The notes under the pieces are model-generated. The model was given only the letters and a program-made list of their open reading frames with translations. It was not told where the DNA came from and did not search any database. Below, piece by piece: positions 44,618-57,680 of a stretch of DNA of 64,000 bases. The DNA lies in contig NZ_BAABGM010000003.1 of assembly GCF_039541575.1 (NCBI RefSeq), positions 319,180 through 383,179 of the forward strand, in the 5' to 3' direction. Position 1 is the first letter of the stretch; the number at the start of each line of letters is the position of its first letter. Origin of the DNA: Fodinibacter luteus (lineage in GTDB: Bacteria > Actinomycetota > Actinomycetes > Actinomycetales > Dermatophilaceae). The translations under genes were made by a program, and so were the position numbers.

Positions 44618-44621
<4 letters not shown>
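43710..44621 (+). CDS. nth: Endonuclease III (DNA glycosylase/AP lyase)
   Basis: A 303-residue protein from GTG 43710. The HhH-GPD core shows LVATVLSAQTTDVMVN, LPGVGRKTANVVLGNAFG and VDTHVGRLARRFGW. The lysine/aspartate catalytic pair is in that block. The [4Fe-4S] cluster is CX6CX2CX5C (CHARRPACGACPVARWC). It excises oxidised pyrimidines. The C-terminal 55 residues are unusual: five Pro-rich 9-residue repeats (DPPPGPLPD type). The stop overlaps the next start (GTGA). Confidence 0.95.
44463..44597 (+). repeat. Five 27-bp tandem repeats in the nth 3' end
   Basis: Units starting at 44463, 44490, 44517, 44544 and 44571 read GACCCGCCCCCCGGCCCGCT followed by GCCGGAC (last with GGTGCC). In frame, each encodes DPPPGPLPD. 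They form a Pro-rich tail after the iron-sulfur cluster. Such arrays are prone to copy-number change. Confidence 0.95.
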
Positions 44622-45333
<712 letters not shown>

Positions 45334-45337
<4 letters not shown>

Positions 45338-46542
45338 GCGGCGAGGCGCTCCTCGACGTCGTGCTCGTGCTCGTCCTCGTGGGGTACGCGTGGAGCGGGT
45401 GGCGGCAGGGCTTCGTCTCGGCGCTGCTCGGCCTCGTCGGCCTCGTCGCGGGTGCCTTCCTCGCGGTCCGCCTCGTCCCCGGCTGGCTCGAGGACTCGCT
45501 CGGCCTCGCGCCGTCCACGCCCGGCGGGGTGCTCGCCCTCCTGGCCGCGGTGCTCGCGGGCGCCGTCGCGGGGCAGTCGCTCATGCTCGTGCTCGCCCGC
45601 CGGGTGCGGGAGTCGGTCGAGGCCCCCAGCGCCCGGGCCCTCGACTCCGCGCTCGGCCTCGTCGCCGTGCTCGCCGCGGCGGTCCTCGTCATCTGGGTCG
45701 TCGCCGGGGCGGTCCGGGTCGGTGGCCCACCTGCCGCGCGCGACCTCATGGCCCGCTCGGCCGTCGTCACCGCGCTCGACGAGGTCGTGCCCCCGTCCGC
45801 CGACGGGCTCGTCGAGGACGTCACCAAGGCGTTGGACCGCAGCGGCTTCCCGCGCGTCTTCGAGGGGCTCGGACCCGAGCCGATCGCCCCGGTCGACGCC
45901 CCCGACGACGAGCTCGCGACCGACCCCGAGGTGGCCCGCGCCCTGGGCTCCGTCGTGCGCGTGCTCGCCGAGTCCCGCACGTGCGACGCGGCGCAGGTCG
46001 GCACCGGCTGGGTCGTCGCCCCGGGGCGGGTCGCGACGAACGCCCACGTCGTCGCCGGGGCGGACCGCGTCGGCGTCAGCCTCAGGGGAACCGGACGCGA
46101 GCGTGAGGCGCGCGTCGTCGCGTTCGACCCCCGGCGCGACGTCGCGGTGCTCGCCGTGCCCGGTCTCGACGCACCGAGCATGCCCCGCGGCGAGCCGCTC
46201 GACACGGGTGACCCGGCCGTGCTCGCGGGGTTCCCCGGCGACGAGGGGCTGTGGGTCGGCAGCGCCCGGGTGCGCGACGTGCTCACCGCGAGGGGTGCCG
46301 ACATCCACGGTGGCACCGGCGTCGTGCGCGAGGTCTACTCGTTGCGCGCCCAGGTTCGTCGCGGTGCGTCGGGCGGGCCGGTCGTCGACCCGTCGGGCCG
46401 GGTCGTGGGCATGATCTTCGCGACCTCGCTCGACGACCCTGACACCGGCTACGCACTCACGCTCGACGAGATCGACCCGGTGCTCGACCGCGGCACGGCG
46501 TCGTCGGCGCCGGTCGCGACCGGCGCGTGCACCTCAGGCTGA
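45334..46542 (+). CDS. MarP-type membrane-bound serine protease
   Basis: A 402-residue protein from GTG 45334. Residues about 1-140 form four hydrophobic CvpA-like spans (VVLVLVLVGYAWSGWRQGFV, VLALLAAVLAGAVAGQ and others). The trypsin-like domain holds the triad: His in TNAHVVAG, Asp in PRRDVAVL and Ser in RRGASGGPVVD. In M. tuberculosis MarP (Rv3671c) protects against acid and oxidative stress by activating a peptidoglycan hydrolase. Order nth, NUDIX, marP is the same. Confidence 0.93.
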
Positions 46543-47079
46543 GGGCGTCGGGGTGGGCGGCGCGGACCCGGTGGCACCACCGGACGCCGGCCCTGCGGAT
46601 GCCGTGCCGGACGCGGGGCGGGCGGATGCCGTGCCGCCCGCGGGTGCGGCGGCTGCGGCGGGCGCCGCACCCGTGTCCTCGTCGCCGGTGGCGCCCTTGA
46701 GGGCCGCGATGGTCTGCTGGGCCTGGTCGATGGCCCGCTCGGGAGCGGGCTGCGCGGTCTCCAGCGACTTCTTCCCGAGGAGGCCGAGCACGACGGCGAC
46801 GAGGAGCACGACCGCCGCCACGATGAGGTAGCCGGCCCACACCGGCAGCGCCTCGGCGATGCCCCACGCCGCGCTGTGCAGGAGGAAGACGAACCCCATG
46901 AGGGCGAGGAACCCGGCGCCGGCGAGCAGGCCGACGCCCTTGCCGAGGACCTTGGCCCCGGAGCTGACCTCCGCCTTCGCGAGGGCGATCTCGCCGCGGA
47001 CGATCCCCTGCAGGTCGTGCGTGGCGTCGGCCACCAGCTGGCCGATGGTCCGCTCGCTACCCGATGTGCCGGTTGACAT
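46534..47079 (-). CDS. Phage_holin_3_6-like membrane protein
   Basis: A 181-residue protein from ATG 47079 with GGAGG upstream. After RTIGQLVADATHDLQGIVRG, which resembles a conserved amphipathic block (IALAKAEVSSGAKVLGKGVG), there are two transmembrane helices (GLLAGAGFLALMGFVFLLHS; LIVAAVVLLVAVVLGLLG). The tail is Ala/Gly/Pro-rich. The name reflects the Pfam family; no phage genes are near, so a housekeeping membrane role is more likely. Its 3' end overlaps the marP stop by nine bases (convergent). Confidence 0.85.
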   Translation of the reverse strand: MSTGTSGSERTIGQLVADATHDLQGIVRGEIALAKAEVSSGAKVLGKGVGLLAGAGFLALMGFVFLLHSAAWGIAEALPVWAGYLIVAAVVLLVAVVLGLLGKKSLETAQPAPERAIDQAQQTIAALKGATGDEDTGAAPAAAAAPAGGTASARPASGTASAGPASGGATGSAPPTPTPSA

Positions 47080-47156
47080 TGCGCCTCCGCCTGTGTGGTC
47101 CGCGTCGGGCCGCGTGGCGGGCCCTCGCTGCACGACCTTACCGAGAGACGCCCACC

Positions 47157-48494
47157 TCAGGACGTGGAGGCCCCGCCCTGGTACACGTCCGGGATGCCGT
47201 CGGCATCGTCGTCGCGCCTCTCGAGCTCGGCGATCCGACGGTAGGTACGGTTGCGAAGCCGCAGGGCCACCGACGCGAGCGTCGCCGCGAGCAGTGATCC
47301 GGTGAGCACCGCGAGCTTGACGTGGGCGTCGCGCTCGGACCCGGTCCCGAAGGCCAGCTCGCCGACGAGCAGGGAGACGGTGAACCCGACGCCGGTGAGC
47401 AGGGCCAGGCCGCCGACGTCCCGCCACGCGAGGTCGTCGTCGAGCCGGGCCCGGGTGAAGCGGGCGACGAGCCAGGTCGTGCCGAAGACACCGACGAGCT
47501 TGCCGAGCACGAGGCCCGCGACGATGCCGATCGCCACCTCGTCCTGGAAGGCGGCCGCGAAGCCACCTCCGATGACCGTGACACCCGAGGCGAAGAAGGC
47601 GAAGACCGGCACCGCGAACCCCGCGGAGATCGGGCGCATCCGGTGCTCGAAGCGGTGGGCGACGTCGGTCCTGCGGTCGAGGGTGCTGATCGAGGGGACG
47701 GACGCCCGGGCCTTGACCGGCACGACGAGCCCGAGGAGGACGCCGGCGACGGTGGCGTGGACCCCGGACGCGTGCACGAGCGCCCACGTCGCGAAGGCGA
47801 GCGGGAGCAGCATCCACCAGAACGTGACGCGGCGCTGGACGAGCGCCGCGAACGCGCCGAGGGGCAGCAGGGCCGCGAGCAGCGGGACCACCTGGAGATC
47901 GGCGGTGTAGAAGATCGCGATGATCGTGATCGCGATGAGGTCGTCGACGACGGCGAGGGTGAGCAGGAAGGAGCGCAGGGCGGACGGCAGGTAGGACCCG
48001 ATGACCGCGAGCACGGCGAGGGCGAACGCGATGTCGGTCGCGGTGGGGATGGCCCACCCGCGCATCGCCTCGCCGTCCCCCCCGAGGGCGACGACGACGG
48101 CGAGGAAGATGACGGCCGGCATGATGACGCCACCGATCGCGGCCGTGACCGGAACGGCGGCCTTGGCGACGGTGCGCAGCTCGCCGACGAGGAACTCGCG
48201 CTTGAGCTCGAGCCCGGCGACGAAGAAGAAGATGGCGAGCAGCCCGTCGGACGCCCAGTGCCCGAGCGTCAGCCGGAGGTCACCCCACTCCGGCCCGACG
48301 TAGGTGTCGCGCAGGGTCTGGTACGCCTCGCTCCACGGGCTGTTCGCGAGGACGAGGGCGACGACGGCCGCGATGAGCAGCAGCGCCCCACCGATGGTCT
48401 CGGTGCGCAGCGCGTTGGCGACGAACTGGCTCTCGGTCCAGGTCGGCCGGCGGAGGACGGAGCGGCCGGCGGGGTCGGTCGGCGAGTCCGTCAT
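47157..48494 (-). CDS. nhaA: Na+/H+ antiporter NhaA
   Basis: A 445-residue integral membrane antiporter from ATG 48494. The catalytic Asp-Asp pair lies in TLAVVDDLIAITIIAI. Other NhaA landmarks are DGLLAIFFFVAGLELKREF, GWAIPTATDIAFALAVLAV and GVGFTVSLLVGELAF. It exports Na+ or Li+ in exchange for protons at alkaline pH. About 12 membrane segments are apparent. It is a single gene between the holin-like and FMN reductase genes. Confidence 0.96.
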   Translation of the reverse strand: MTDSPTDPAGRSVLRRPTWTESQFVANALRTETIGGALLLIAAVVALVLANSPWSEAYQTLRDTYVGPEWGDLRLTLGHWASDGLLAIFFFVAGLELKREFLVGELRTVAKAAVPVTAAIGGVIMPAVIFLAVVVALGGDGEAMRGWAIPTATDIAFALAVLAVIGSYLPSALRSFLLTLAVVDDLIAITIIAIFYTADLQVVPLLAALLPLGAFAALVQRRVTFWWMLLPLAFATWALVHASGVHATVAGVLLGLVVPVKARASVPSISTLDRRTDVAHRFEHRMRPISAGFAVPVFAFFASGVTVIGGGFAAAFQDEVAIGIVAGLVLGKLVGVFGTTWLVARFTRARLDDDLAWRDVGGLALLTGVGFTVSLLVGELAFGTGSERDAHVKLAVLTGSLLAATLASVALRLRNRTYRRIAELERRDDDADGIPDVYQGGASTS

Positions 48495-48579
48495 GCGGTG
48501 CTCCTCTGGTCGGTGGGGGGCGACCCCGCGGGGTCGCCGACATCGTGCCGACCAGGCTTCCCGGCGCTCCGCGAACAGT

Positions 48580-49134
48580 CTATCGGTGCGCGGCCACCCG
48601 CTCGCGGGCCGTCGCCGCGGCGACGAGCGCGGCGAACATCGAGCGCACGTCGGCGACGGCGGCGTCGTCGGCGCGCACCGTGCCGTCGGGGTCGAGGGTC
48701 TTCTCGAGGTGGAGCGCGGCGCCGTCGACGACGACCATGCCGACCCGTTCGAGGGTCTGCCGCAGCGCCGAGCGCGCGTACCGGGCACCGCTCCAGCCGT
48801 ACCCGACGCAGGCGACCGGCATCCCGTCCCACTCGGCATAGAGGTAGTCGATGGCGTTCTTCAGGGCCGCGTTGTAGCCGCGGTTGTACTCGGGCATGAC
48901 GAGCACGACGGCGTCGAGCCCGGTGACGGTCTCGGACCAGCGGCGGGTGTGCTCGTGGGCGTAGCGGCCGTCGGACGGCAGCTCGGGCTCGTCGAGGAAG
49001 GGGAGGGCGAGCTCACGCAGGTCGATGCCGACGGGCTCGACGCCCTCGGGGGCGAGGTCGAGCACCCACGCGGCGACGTGGTGGCCGATGCGGCTGGGGC
49101 GGGTGCTCGCGGTGACGATGCCGATCCGGGTCAT
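48580..49134 (-). CDS. NADPH-dependent FMN reductase
   Basis: A 184-residue flavodoxin-fold protein from ATG 49134. The FMN phosphate loop is IGIVTASTRPSRIGHHVA, and the flavin-contact block VLVMPEYNRGYNAALKNAIDYL is highly typical of the azoreductase/ArsH-like FMN reductase family. It reduces FMN, quinones or azo compounds. No arsenic operon is adjacent despite the ArsA-type genes further left. Confidence 0.92.
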   Translation of the reverse strand: MTRIGIVTASTRPSRIGHHVAAWVLDLAPEGVEPVGIDLRELALPFLDEPELPSDGRYAHEHTRRWSETVTGLDAVVLVMPEYNRGYNAALKNAIDYLYAEWDGMPVACVGYGWSGARYARSALRQTLERVGMVVVDGAALHLEKTLDPDGTVRADDAAVADVRSMFAALVAAATARERVAAHR

Positions 49135-49212
49135 GCCCCGATCCTCACACGCGGCCCGGGCGTGAGGGGTGCCGAGCGACCGCCGGCACCCCTCACCGTC
49201 CGCCGGAGCGGG

Positions 49213-51195
<1,983 letters not shown>

Positions 51196-51613
51196 GGCGT
51201 GATCCTCCTCGTTGAGTGACTGGCCCCCAGCCAACCCGAGGTCGGGCCGCCGATCAACCGCTCGCGGTCCCGGATGCCGGTGGGCGGGCGGCGCGTGCGC
51301 CGAGCGGGTCCGGGGCGGTCGCCGTGGGCCGCCGACCGGCATCCCGCGCCGTCGTGGGCCCGGTGCGGCCGCGGCGGCCGCCGCGGTACGGGCACCGTAC
51401 GAGCGGGTCCGGCGACGAGGCCGGTCACGCCGCCGGTCACGACGCCGCCCCGCGGGCACCCGCCGGCCGCCCGGCATCCGTCCGTCCCGGCGGACTGGGC
51501 AGGTTGCCCAGAGAATCGCGGAACCGGGTGGCGAAACTGTGCGCTGATTGACCATCGGGTCCCGCATCGGTTCCATCCTGTCGACGTCCGTGGAACCGTG
51601 GGGAGAACGGCCC
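51196..51613. other. Divergent promoter region of acs and phenylalanine hydroxylase
   Basis: About 418 bases without a gene. It contains a 15-base perfect palindrome GTACGGGCACCGTAC (51386-51400) that could be an operator for acs. TTGACC (from 51547) near the hydroxylase start resembles a -35 hexamer. I see no RNA or coding signal. Confidence 0.55.
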
Positions 51614-52546
51614 ATGAGGCCACCCCACACTCACGAGGAGGTGAGCACGGTGTTCGAGGAGGGACAGCTCTACTCGACCGTGTCGACGGATGCCGACGGG
51701 CAGGTGCAGGTGCACCTCGGGGAGGACCACCCCGGGTTCACCGACCCCGCGTACCGCGCGCGACGGGGCGACATCGCCGCGGCGGCCCTGGCCCACCGGC
51801 CGGGGCAGCCGGTGCCCACGATCGACTACACCGAGCAGGAGCACGAGATCTGGCGGCTCGTGTCCGCCGAGCTCGCACCGAAGCACGAGAGGTACGCGCA
51901 CTCCGAGTTCCTCGCGGCGAAGGCGGTGCTGGACCTGCCGACCGACCACGTGCCCCAGCTGCACGAGGTCACCGAGCGGCTGCTCCCGCTCACCGGCTGG
52001 TCGTACACCGCCGCCCCCGGGCTCGTGCCGCTGCGCGAGTTCTACGCCGACCTGGGCGCGCGCACCTTCAACTCGACGCAGTACCTGCGGCACCCGAGCC
52101 AGCCGCTCTACACGCCCGAGCCGGACATCATCCACGAGGTCATCGGTCACGCGAACCAGCTCGCGAGCCCGCGGTTCGCGGCGATCGTCGAGGCGGCGGG
52201 CCGGGCGAGCGAGCGACTCGAGACCGACGAGGCGATGCAGTTCGTCGCGGACGTCTTCTGGTTCTCGATCGAGTTCGGCGTCATCGCCGAGGGCGGCGTC
52301 ACGAAGGCCTACGGCGCCGGCATCCTGTCGAGCTACGGCGAGATGGACGAGTTCGGGCACATGGACATCCGCCCGCTCGACCTGGGCCAGATGGGCACGC
52401 TCAACTACGACATCACGGCGTACCAGCCCATCCTGTTCCGGGCCGAGGGCCTGGCGCACCTCGAGGACGTCGTCGGCCACTTCTTCGCCACCGTCGACGA
52501 CGACCTCGCGGCCGGGCTGCGGGCGCAGGCGAGCGCGCACGTCTGA
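51614..52546 (+). CDS. Phenylalanine 4-monooxygenase (aromatic amino acid hydroxylase)
   Basis: Up to 310 residues from ATG 51614. A GTG at 51650 has a stronger AGGAGG site and gives the family-typical start FEEGQLYS; either is possible. The non-heme iron facial triad is seen in IIHEVIGHANQL (two His) with the downstream Glu in FSIEFGVIAEGG. It hydroxylates phenylalanine to tyrosine with a pterin cofactor. No pterin recycling gene is adjacent. A strong hairpin terminator follows. Confidence 0.9.
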   Translation: MRPPHTHEEVSTVFEEGQLYSTVSTDADGQVQVHLGEDHPGFTDPAYRARRGDIAAAALAHRPGQPVPTIDYTEQEHEIWRLVSAELAPKHERYAHSEFLAAKAVLDLPTDHVPQLHEVTERLLPLTGWSYTAAPGLVPLREFYADLGARTFNSTQYLRHPSQPLYTPEPDIIHEVIGHANQLASPRFAAIVEAAGRASERLETDEAMQFVADVFWFSIEFGVIAEGGVTKAYGAGILSSYGEMDEFGHMDIRPLDLGQMGTLNYDITAYQPILFRAEGLAHLEDVVGHFFATVDDDLAAGLRAQASAHV

Positions 52547-52584
52547 CCCGCCGCCGCCCGCCCCAGCGCCCCGTTGGTCGGGTG

Positions 52585-52645
52585 ACCCGAGAAACCCCCA
52601 CCTCACTGGACAAGGTTCGTCCGGTGAGGTGGGGGTTCGTCGGGT
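52585..52645. terminator. Bidirectional terminator, 27-bp arms
   Basis: Arms at 52585-52611 and 52619-52645 are complementary with three mismatches (core AACCCCCACCTCAC paired with GTGAGGTGGGGGTT) around a 7-base loop. It lies between the convergent hydroxylase and acetate symporter genes. This is the strongest hairpin in the window. Confidence 0.85.
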
Positions 52646-52662
52646 GAGGTGGAGCAGCCGCG

Positions 52663-54309
52663 TCAGTGGTTGACGGCCTCCGCGACACCGTGACCGGTGA
52701 GGCTGCGGACCTCCATCTCGGCGTACTTCTGGGCGTTGTGCTCCTTGCTCGTCACCGAGCCGAGCCACCCGAGGAAGAACGCGAGCGGGATGGACACCAG
52801 ACCCGGGTTGTCGAGCGGGAACCACGAGAAGTCCACGCCCTGGATCATCGACAGGCTCTTGCCCGTCGCCGGGTCGACCGGCTTCCCGGACACGACCGGG
52901 CTGAAGATGATCAGGCCGATCGAGCTGATGAGGCCGCCGTAGATCGAGAAGAGCGCGCCGCGGGTGTTGAAGCCCTTCCAGAACAGCGAGTACAGGATCG
53001 TCGGCAGGTTCGCGCTCGCGGCGACGGCGAACGCCAGGGCGACGAGGAAGGCGATGTTCTGGTCCTTGGCGAACATGCCACCGACGATGGCGACGATGCC
53101 GATGACGACCGACGCGATGCGGGCAACCTTGACCTCGCTCTCGCCCGACGTCTGACCCCTCTTGAAGACCTCCTTGTAGAGGTCGTGGGCGAAGGTCGCC
53201 GATGTCGTGATGGTGAGACCGGCGACGACCGCGAGGATCGTCGCGAAGGCGATGCCGGAGATGATGCCGAGCAGGACCGAGCCACCCAGCTCGTAGGCGA
53301 GCAGCGGTGCAGCGGCGTTGGCCTTGCCCGGGGCCGCGGTGATGGTCGCAGGGCCGACGAGGGCGGCGGCGCCGTAGCCGACGACGAGGGTGAGCAGGTA
53401 GAAGCCGCCGATGAGCCAGATGGCCCACTCGACCGACTTGCGGGCCTGCTTGCTCGTCGGAACGGTGTAGAAGCGCTGGAGCACGTGCGGCAGTCCCGCG
53501 GTGCCGAGGACCAGGGCCATCGACAACGAGATGAAGTCGATCTTCGTCGTCGTGCTCACGCCGTACTTCAGGCCCGGTGCGAGGAGCGCGTCGCCCGCCT
53601 TCGGCGAGTTGTCGACGGCGCCCTGGAGCAGGGCCGAGAAGTTGAAGCCGTACTTCGCGAGCGTCCACACCGAGATGACCGCGGTCCCCGCGATGAGCAG
53701 GATGGCCTTGATGATCTGCACCCACGTGGTGCCCTTCATGCCACCGATGAGGACGTAGGCGATCATCACGGTGCCGACGAGGGCGATGACGAGGTTCTGC
53801 GCGGTCTCGCCGCTCACCCCGAGGAGCAGCGACACGAGGCCGCCCGCGCCGGCCATCTGGGCCAGCAGGTAGAAGAACGACACGGCGAGAACGGAGGTGG
53901 CGGTCGCGATGCGCACCGGGCGCTGCTTGAGGCGGTAGGACAGGACGTCCGCCATCGTGAAGCGGCCCGTGTTGCGCATGAGCTCGGCGACGAGCAGGAG
54001 CGCGACGAGCCACGCGACGAGGAAGCCGATCGAGTACAGGAAGCCGTCGTACCCCTGGAGGGCGATGGCGCCGGCGATGCCGAGGAAGCTCGCCGCGGAG
54101 AGGTAGTCGCCGGCGATCGCGATGCCGTTCTGGCGGCCGGTGAAGGCACCCGCGGCCGTGTAGTACTGCTCGGCCGTCTTCTTCCCCGAGGCCACCTTGA
54201 TGACGATGACGAGCGTCACGACGACGAACGACGCGAAGATGGCGATGTTGAGGGCGGGGCTGCCGACCGAGGTCGAGGTCGCGGCGGCGAGGCTGCTGAG
54301 GCCGGCCAT
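52663..54309 (-). CDS. actP: Cation/acetate symporter (solute:sodium symporter family)
   Basis: A 548-residue protein with about 13 membrane helices from ATG 54309. The SSS signature is visible: KTAEQYYTAAGAFTGRQNGIA, GDYLSAASFLGIAGAIAL, SYRLKQRPVRIATA and GLPHVLQRFYTVPTSKQARK. It imports acetate or other short monocarboxylates with Na+. It follows a DUF485 gene by two bases, the classical yjcH-actP arrangement, and lies near acs. Acetate is therefore the favoured substrate. Confidence 0.92.
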   Translation of the reverse strand: MAGLSSLAAATSTSVGSPALNIAIFASFVVVTLVIVIKVASGKKTAEQYYTAAGAFTGRQNGIAIAGDYLSAASFLGIAGAIALQGYDGFLYSIGFLVAWLVALLLVAELMRNTGRFTMADVLSYRLKQRPVRIATATSVLAVSFFYLLAQMAGAGGLVSLLLGVSGETAQNLVIALVGTVMIAYVLIGGMKGTTWVQIIKAILLIAGTAVISVWTLAKYGFNFSALLQGAVDNSPKAGDALLAPGLKYGVSTTTKIDFISLSMALVLGTAGLPHVLQRFYTVPTSKQARKSVEWAIWLIGGFYLLTLVVGYGAAALVGPATITAAPGKANAAAPLLAYELGGSVLLGIISGIAFATILAVVAGLTITTSATFAHDLYKEVFKRGQTSGESEVKVARIASVVIGIVAIVGGMFAKDQNIAFLVALAFAVAASANLPTILYSLFWKGFNTRGALFSIYGGLISSIGLIIFSPVVSGKPVDPATGKSLSMIQGVDFSWFPLDNPGLVSIPLAFFLGWLGSVTSKEHNAQKYAEMEVRSLTGHGVAEAVNH

Positions 54310-54311
54310 GG

Positions 54312-54650
54312 TCAGCCCTCCTGTCCGGCGTCGAGGCGCGAGCCGAGCTTGTCGGCCAGCGGGTCGAACTCACGGTTCGCCCACCGCGCGTAGATGATCG
54401 TGATCGCGAACGTCGTCACGAACTGTCCGAGCCCGAAGATCAGGCCGATGTTGATGTTGCCGAACAGCGTCGTGCCCATGAAGTCGGACGCGAAGATCGA
54501 CAGCAGGACGTACACGAAGTACCAGGCGAGGAAGAACGCGGTCATCGGGAAGACGAACCCGCGGAACTTCTTGCGCAGCTCCTGGAACTCCGAAGTGGAC
54601 TGCAGCGCGAGGTACGGGTCCTCGTCGTGCGTGCGAGCGTCGTTGCTCAC
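54312..54650 (-). CDS. DUF485 (YjcH-like) inner-membrane protein
   Basis: A 112-residue protein from GTG 54650. The DUF485 pattern is STSEFQELRKKFRGFVFPMT, then two membrane helices (AFFLAWYFVYVLLSIFASDF and LIFGLGQFVTTFAITIIYARWA). In E. coli YjcH sits with ActP; the partner role is inferred. Two bases separate it from the symporter. Confidence 0.9.
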   Translation of the reverse strand: MSNDARTHDEDPYLALQSTSEFQELRKKFRGFVFPMTAFFLAWYFVYVLLSIFASDFMGTTLFGNINIGLIFGLGQFVTTFAITIIYARWANREFDPLADKLGSRLDAGQEG

Positions 54651-54849
54651 GGGTCACCTCCAGGGTCTGATGTCCGGACCGATCGACCGGCTCGGCTCAA
54701 GGGTGGGGGCAGGTCGGGGCCCTTGGGCACCCTCGCGCCCGGGTGGCGCGCCGGGCGGGTCCGCGGGGCGACGTGCGGACCCCGGCGCCGCGGCGAGCGG
54801 CGCGCGTCGCGCGACGAGCGGTGCACCGCGGCCGGAGCCGGACATCCCG

Positions 54850-54928
54850 CCCGCGACCGCACGGCATCCGCCCGCGACCGCACGGCATCGCGCTCGCGAG
54901 CGGCACGGCATCCGCCTGCGAGCGGCAT
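54850..54928 (+). repeat. 21-bp tandem repeats upstream of tdh
   Basis: Units beginning CCCGCGACCGCACGGCATC occur at 54850 and 54871. Further degenerate units (GCGAGCGGCACGGCATCC, GCGAGCGGCAT) run to the tdh start. GGCATCC is again the core. The rest of the 287-bp gap to the DUF485 gene shows no gene. Confidence 0.8.
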
Positions 54929-54937
54929 GATGGGCCC

Positions 54938-55978
54938 GTGCGCGCGCTGAGGAAGGTCACGGCAGGCCCCGGTCTCGAGCTCGTCGACGTCCCCGAGCCC
55001 GAGTGCGGTGACAAGGACGTCAAGGTCAGGGTGCTGCGGGCCGGGCTGTGCGGCACCGACCTGCACCTCGAGCAGTGGGACGAGTGGGCGGCGGCCACGG
55101 TGCGCGCCCCGATGACGATCGGCCACGAGTTCTTCGGCGAGGTCGTCGAGGTGGGGGCGGACGTCGACCACGTCGCGGTCGGCGACCGGGTCTCCGGCGA
55201 GGGGCACATCGTGTGCGGCAACTGCCGCAACTGCCGCGCCGGCCGCCGGCACCTGTGCATCAACACCGTCGGGGTGGGGGTCAACCGCGACGGTGCCTTC
55301 GCCGACTACGTCGTCATCCCGGCGACGAACGCGTGGGTGCAGCCGGCCGACCTCGACCCCGACCTCGGCGCGATCTTCGACCCGCTCGGCAACGCGACCC
55401 ACACCGCGCTGCAGTGGCCGGTCGTGGGGGAGGACGTTCTCGTCACGGGCGCCGGGCCGATCGGCGTCATGGCGACGGCGATCGTGCGGCACGCCGGGGC
55501 CCGCCGGATCTGCGTCACCGACCTGTCGGCCGAGCGGCTCGCGCTCGCGAGGGCCGCCGGGGCCGACCTCGTCGTCGACGTGTCCGCCGGGGGGACGCTC
55601 GCGGCGGCACAGCGCGAGCTGGGGATGGTCGAGGGCTTCGACATCGCCCTCGAGATGTCGGGTTCTCCCGCGGCGGTCGAGGACCTCCTCGCGAACATGA
55701 ACCACGGCGGCCGGGTCGCGCTCCTCGGCCTGCCCACCGACCGCTACGCCATCGACTGGGGCCGGGTCATCACGCACATGATCACGCTGCGGGGCATCTA
55801 CGGCCGCGAGATGTTCGAGACCTGGTACCTCATGGGGTCCATGCTCGCGTCGTCGCCGCAGCTGCGGGCCGCCGTGTCCTCGGTCATCACCGGCCGGCAC
55901 GCCGCCGCCGACTGGCAGGAGGCGTTCGACGAGACCCGTTCGGGCCACGGCGGCAAGGTCGTCCTCGACTGGAGCTGA
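54938..55978 (+). CDS. tdh: L-threonine 3-dehydrogenase (medium-chain alcohol dehydrogenase family)
   Basis: A 346-residue protein from GTG 54938. Catalytic Zn ligands are in LCGTDLHLEQW and GHEFFGEVVEVG. The structural zinc cysteines are CGNCRNCRAGRRHLC. The NAD loop is VLVTGAGPIGVMATAIV. It oxidises threonine to 2-amino-3-ketobutyrate. The next gene is glycine C-acetyltransferase, the usual tdh-kbl threonine-to-glycine pair. Confidence 0.93.
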   Translation: MRALRKVTAGPGLELVDVPEPECGDKDVKVRVLRAGLCGTDLHLEQWDEWAAATVRAPMTIGHEFFGEVVEVGADVDHVAVGDRVSGEGHIVCGNCRNCRAGRRHLCINTVGVGVNRDGAFADYVVIPATNAWVQPADLDPDLGAIFDPLGNATHTALQWPVVGEDVLVTGAGPIGVMATAIVRHAGARRICVTDLSAERLALARAAGADLVVDVSAGGTLAAAQRELGMVEGFDIALEMSGSPAAVEDLLANMNHGGRVALLGLPTDRYAIDWGRVITHMITLRGIYGREMFETWYLMGSMLASSPQLRAAVSSVITGRHAAADWQEAFDETRSGHGGKVVLDWS

Positions 55979-55997
55979 GCCCTCCGCCCGCGACGCG

Positions 55998-56060
55998 GTC
56001 GAGAGTTCACGACGCGGCTGGCGCCTCGACGGCGGCTCGAGCGTGCCGCGCACTCTCGAC
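55998..56060. repeat. Inverted repeat between tdh and kbl
   Basis: GTCGAGAGT (55998-56006) and ACTCTCGAC (56052-56060) are perfect 9-bp arms around a 45-base loop. The pair lies in the 199-bp gap between two co-directional genes that should be co-transcribed, so it could be a processing or mRNA stability signal, or a dispersed element. Confidence 0.6.
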
Positions 56061-56177
56061 GTGGGTTCGCGACCCTTGCGGCTCGGGCGTCGATCGGATG
56101 CCGGCGCGCGGGCCTACGCTGGCCGGGTCGGGTGCCGCTGTCGGGCCCCAGGAAGACCGGACCCACGAGGAGGCGAC

Positions 56178-57371
<1,194 letters not shown>

Positions 57372-57680
57372 AAGCACCGGCGTCGGGTCCGGAGAGGCCG
57401 GCCTCCCCCGGAGGAACTGCGGCATCCGGCCCGACCTCGTGCGGTTCCCGGTCGACCGCAGGCCGTTCCAGCCTCCCGGACGCCCGTCGGCGCGCCGGAC
57501 TTCTCCGATCCGTACGTGGGCGCGGACGTTTTGTGCACCCGGGCACCCGGCTTCGTTGCGTCCGACGTGGCGGTCTGCTGAGGGGCAGGGGCCGGGTGGT
57601 CCGTAGAGATCGACACTGCTGCACGCTGGCTCAGCAGTGTCGATAGGCCCGCGCACACACCCCGCGACCCGGCATCCGCC
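57372..57680. other. Intergenic region after kbl
   Basis: About 309 bases between the convergent kbl and symporter genes. It contains only the 13-bp hairpin terminator at 57609-57644; the remainder has no coding or RNA signal I can support. Confidence 0.5.
57609..57644. terminator. 13-bp hairpin between convergent genes
   Basis: ATCGACACTGCTG (57609-57621) and CAGCAGTGTCGAT (57632-57644) form a perfect 13-bp stem with a 10-base loop between kbl and the symporter gene ends. Likely a bidirectional terminator. Confidence 0.75.

Noticed and set aside
46534..47079. Prophage lysis gene
   Set aside because: The holin family name is misleading; no phage genes are near and the protein matches a conserved actinobacterial membrane gene beside marP.
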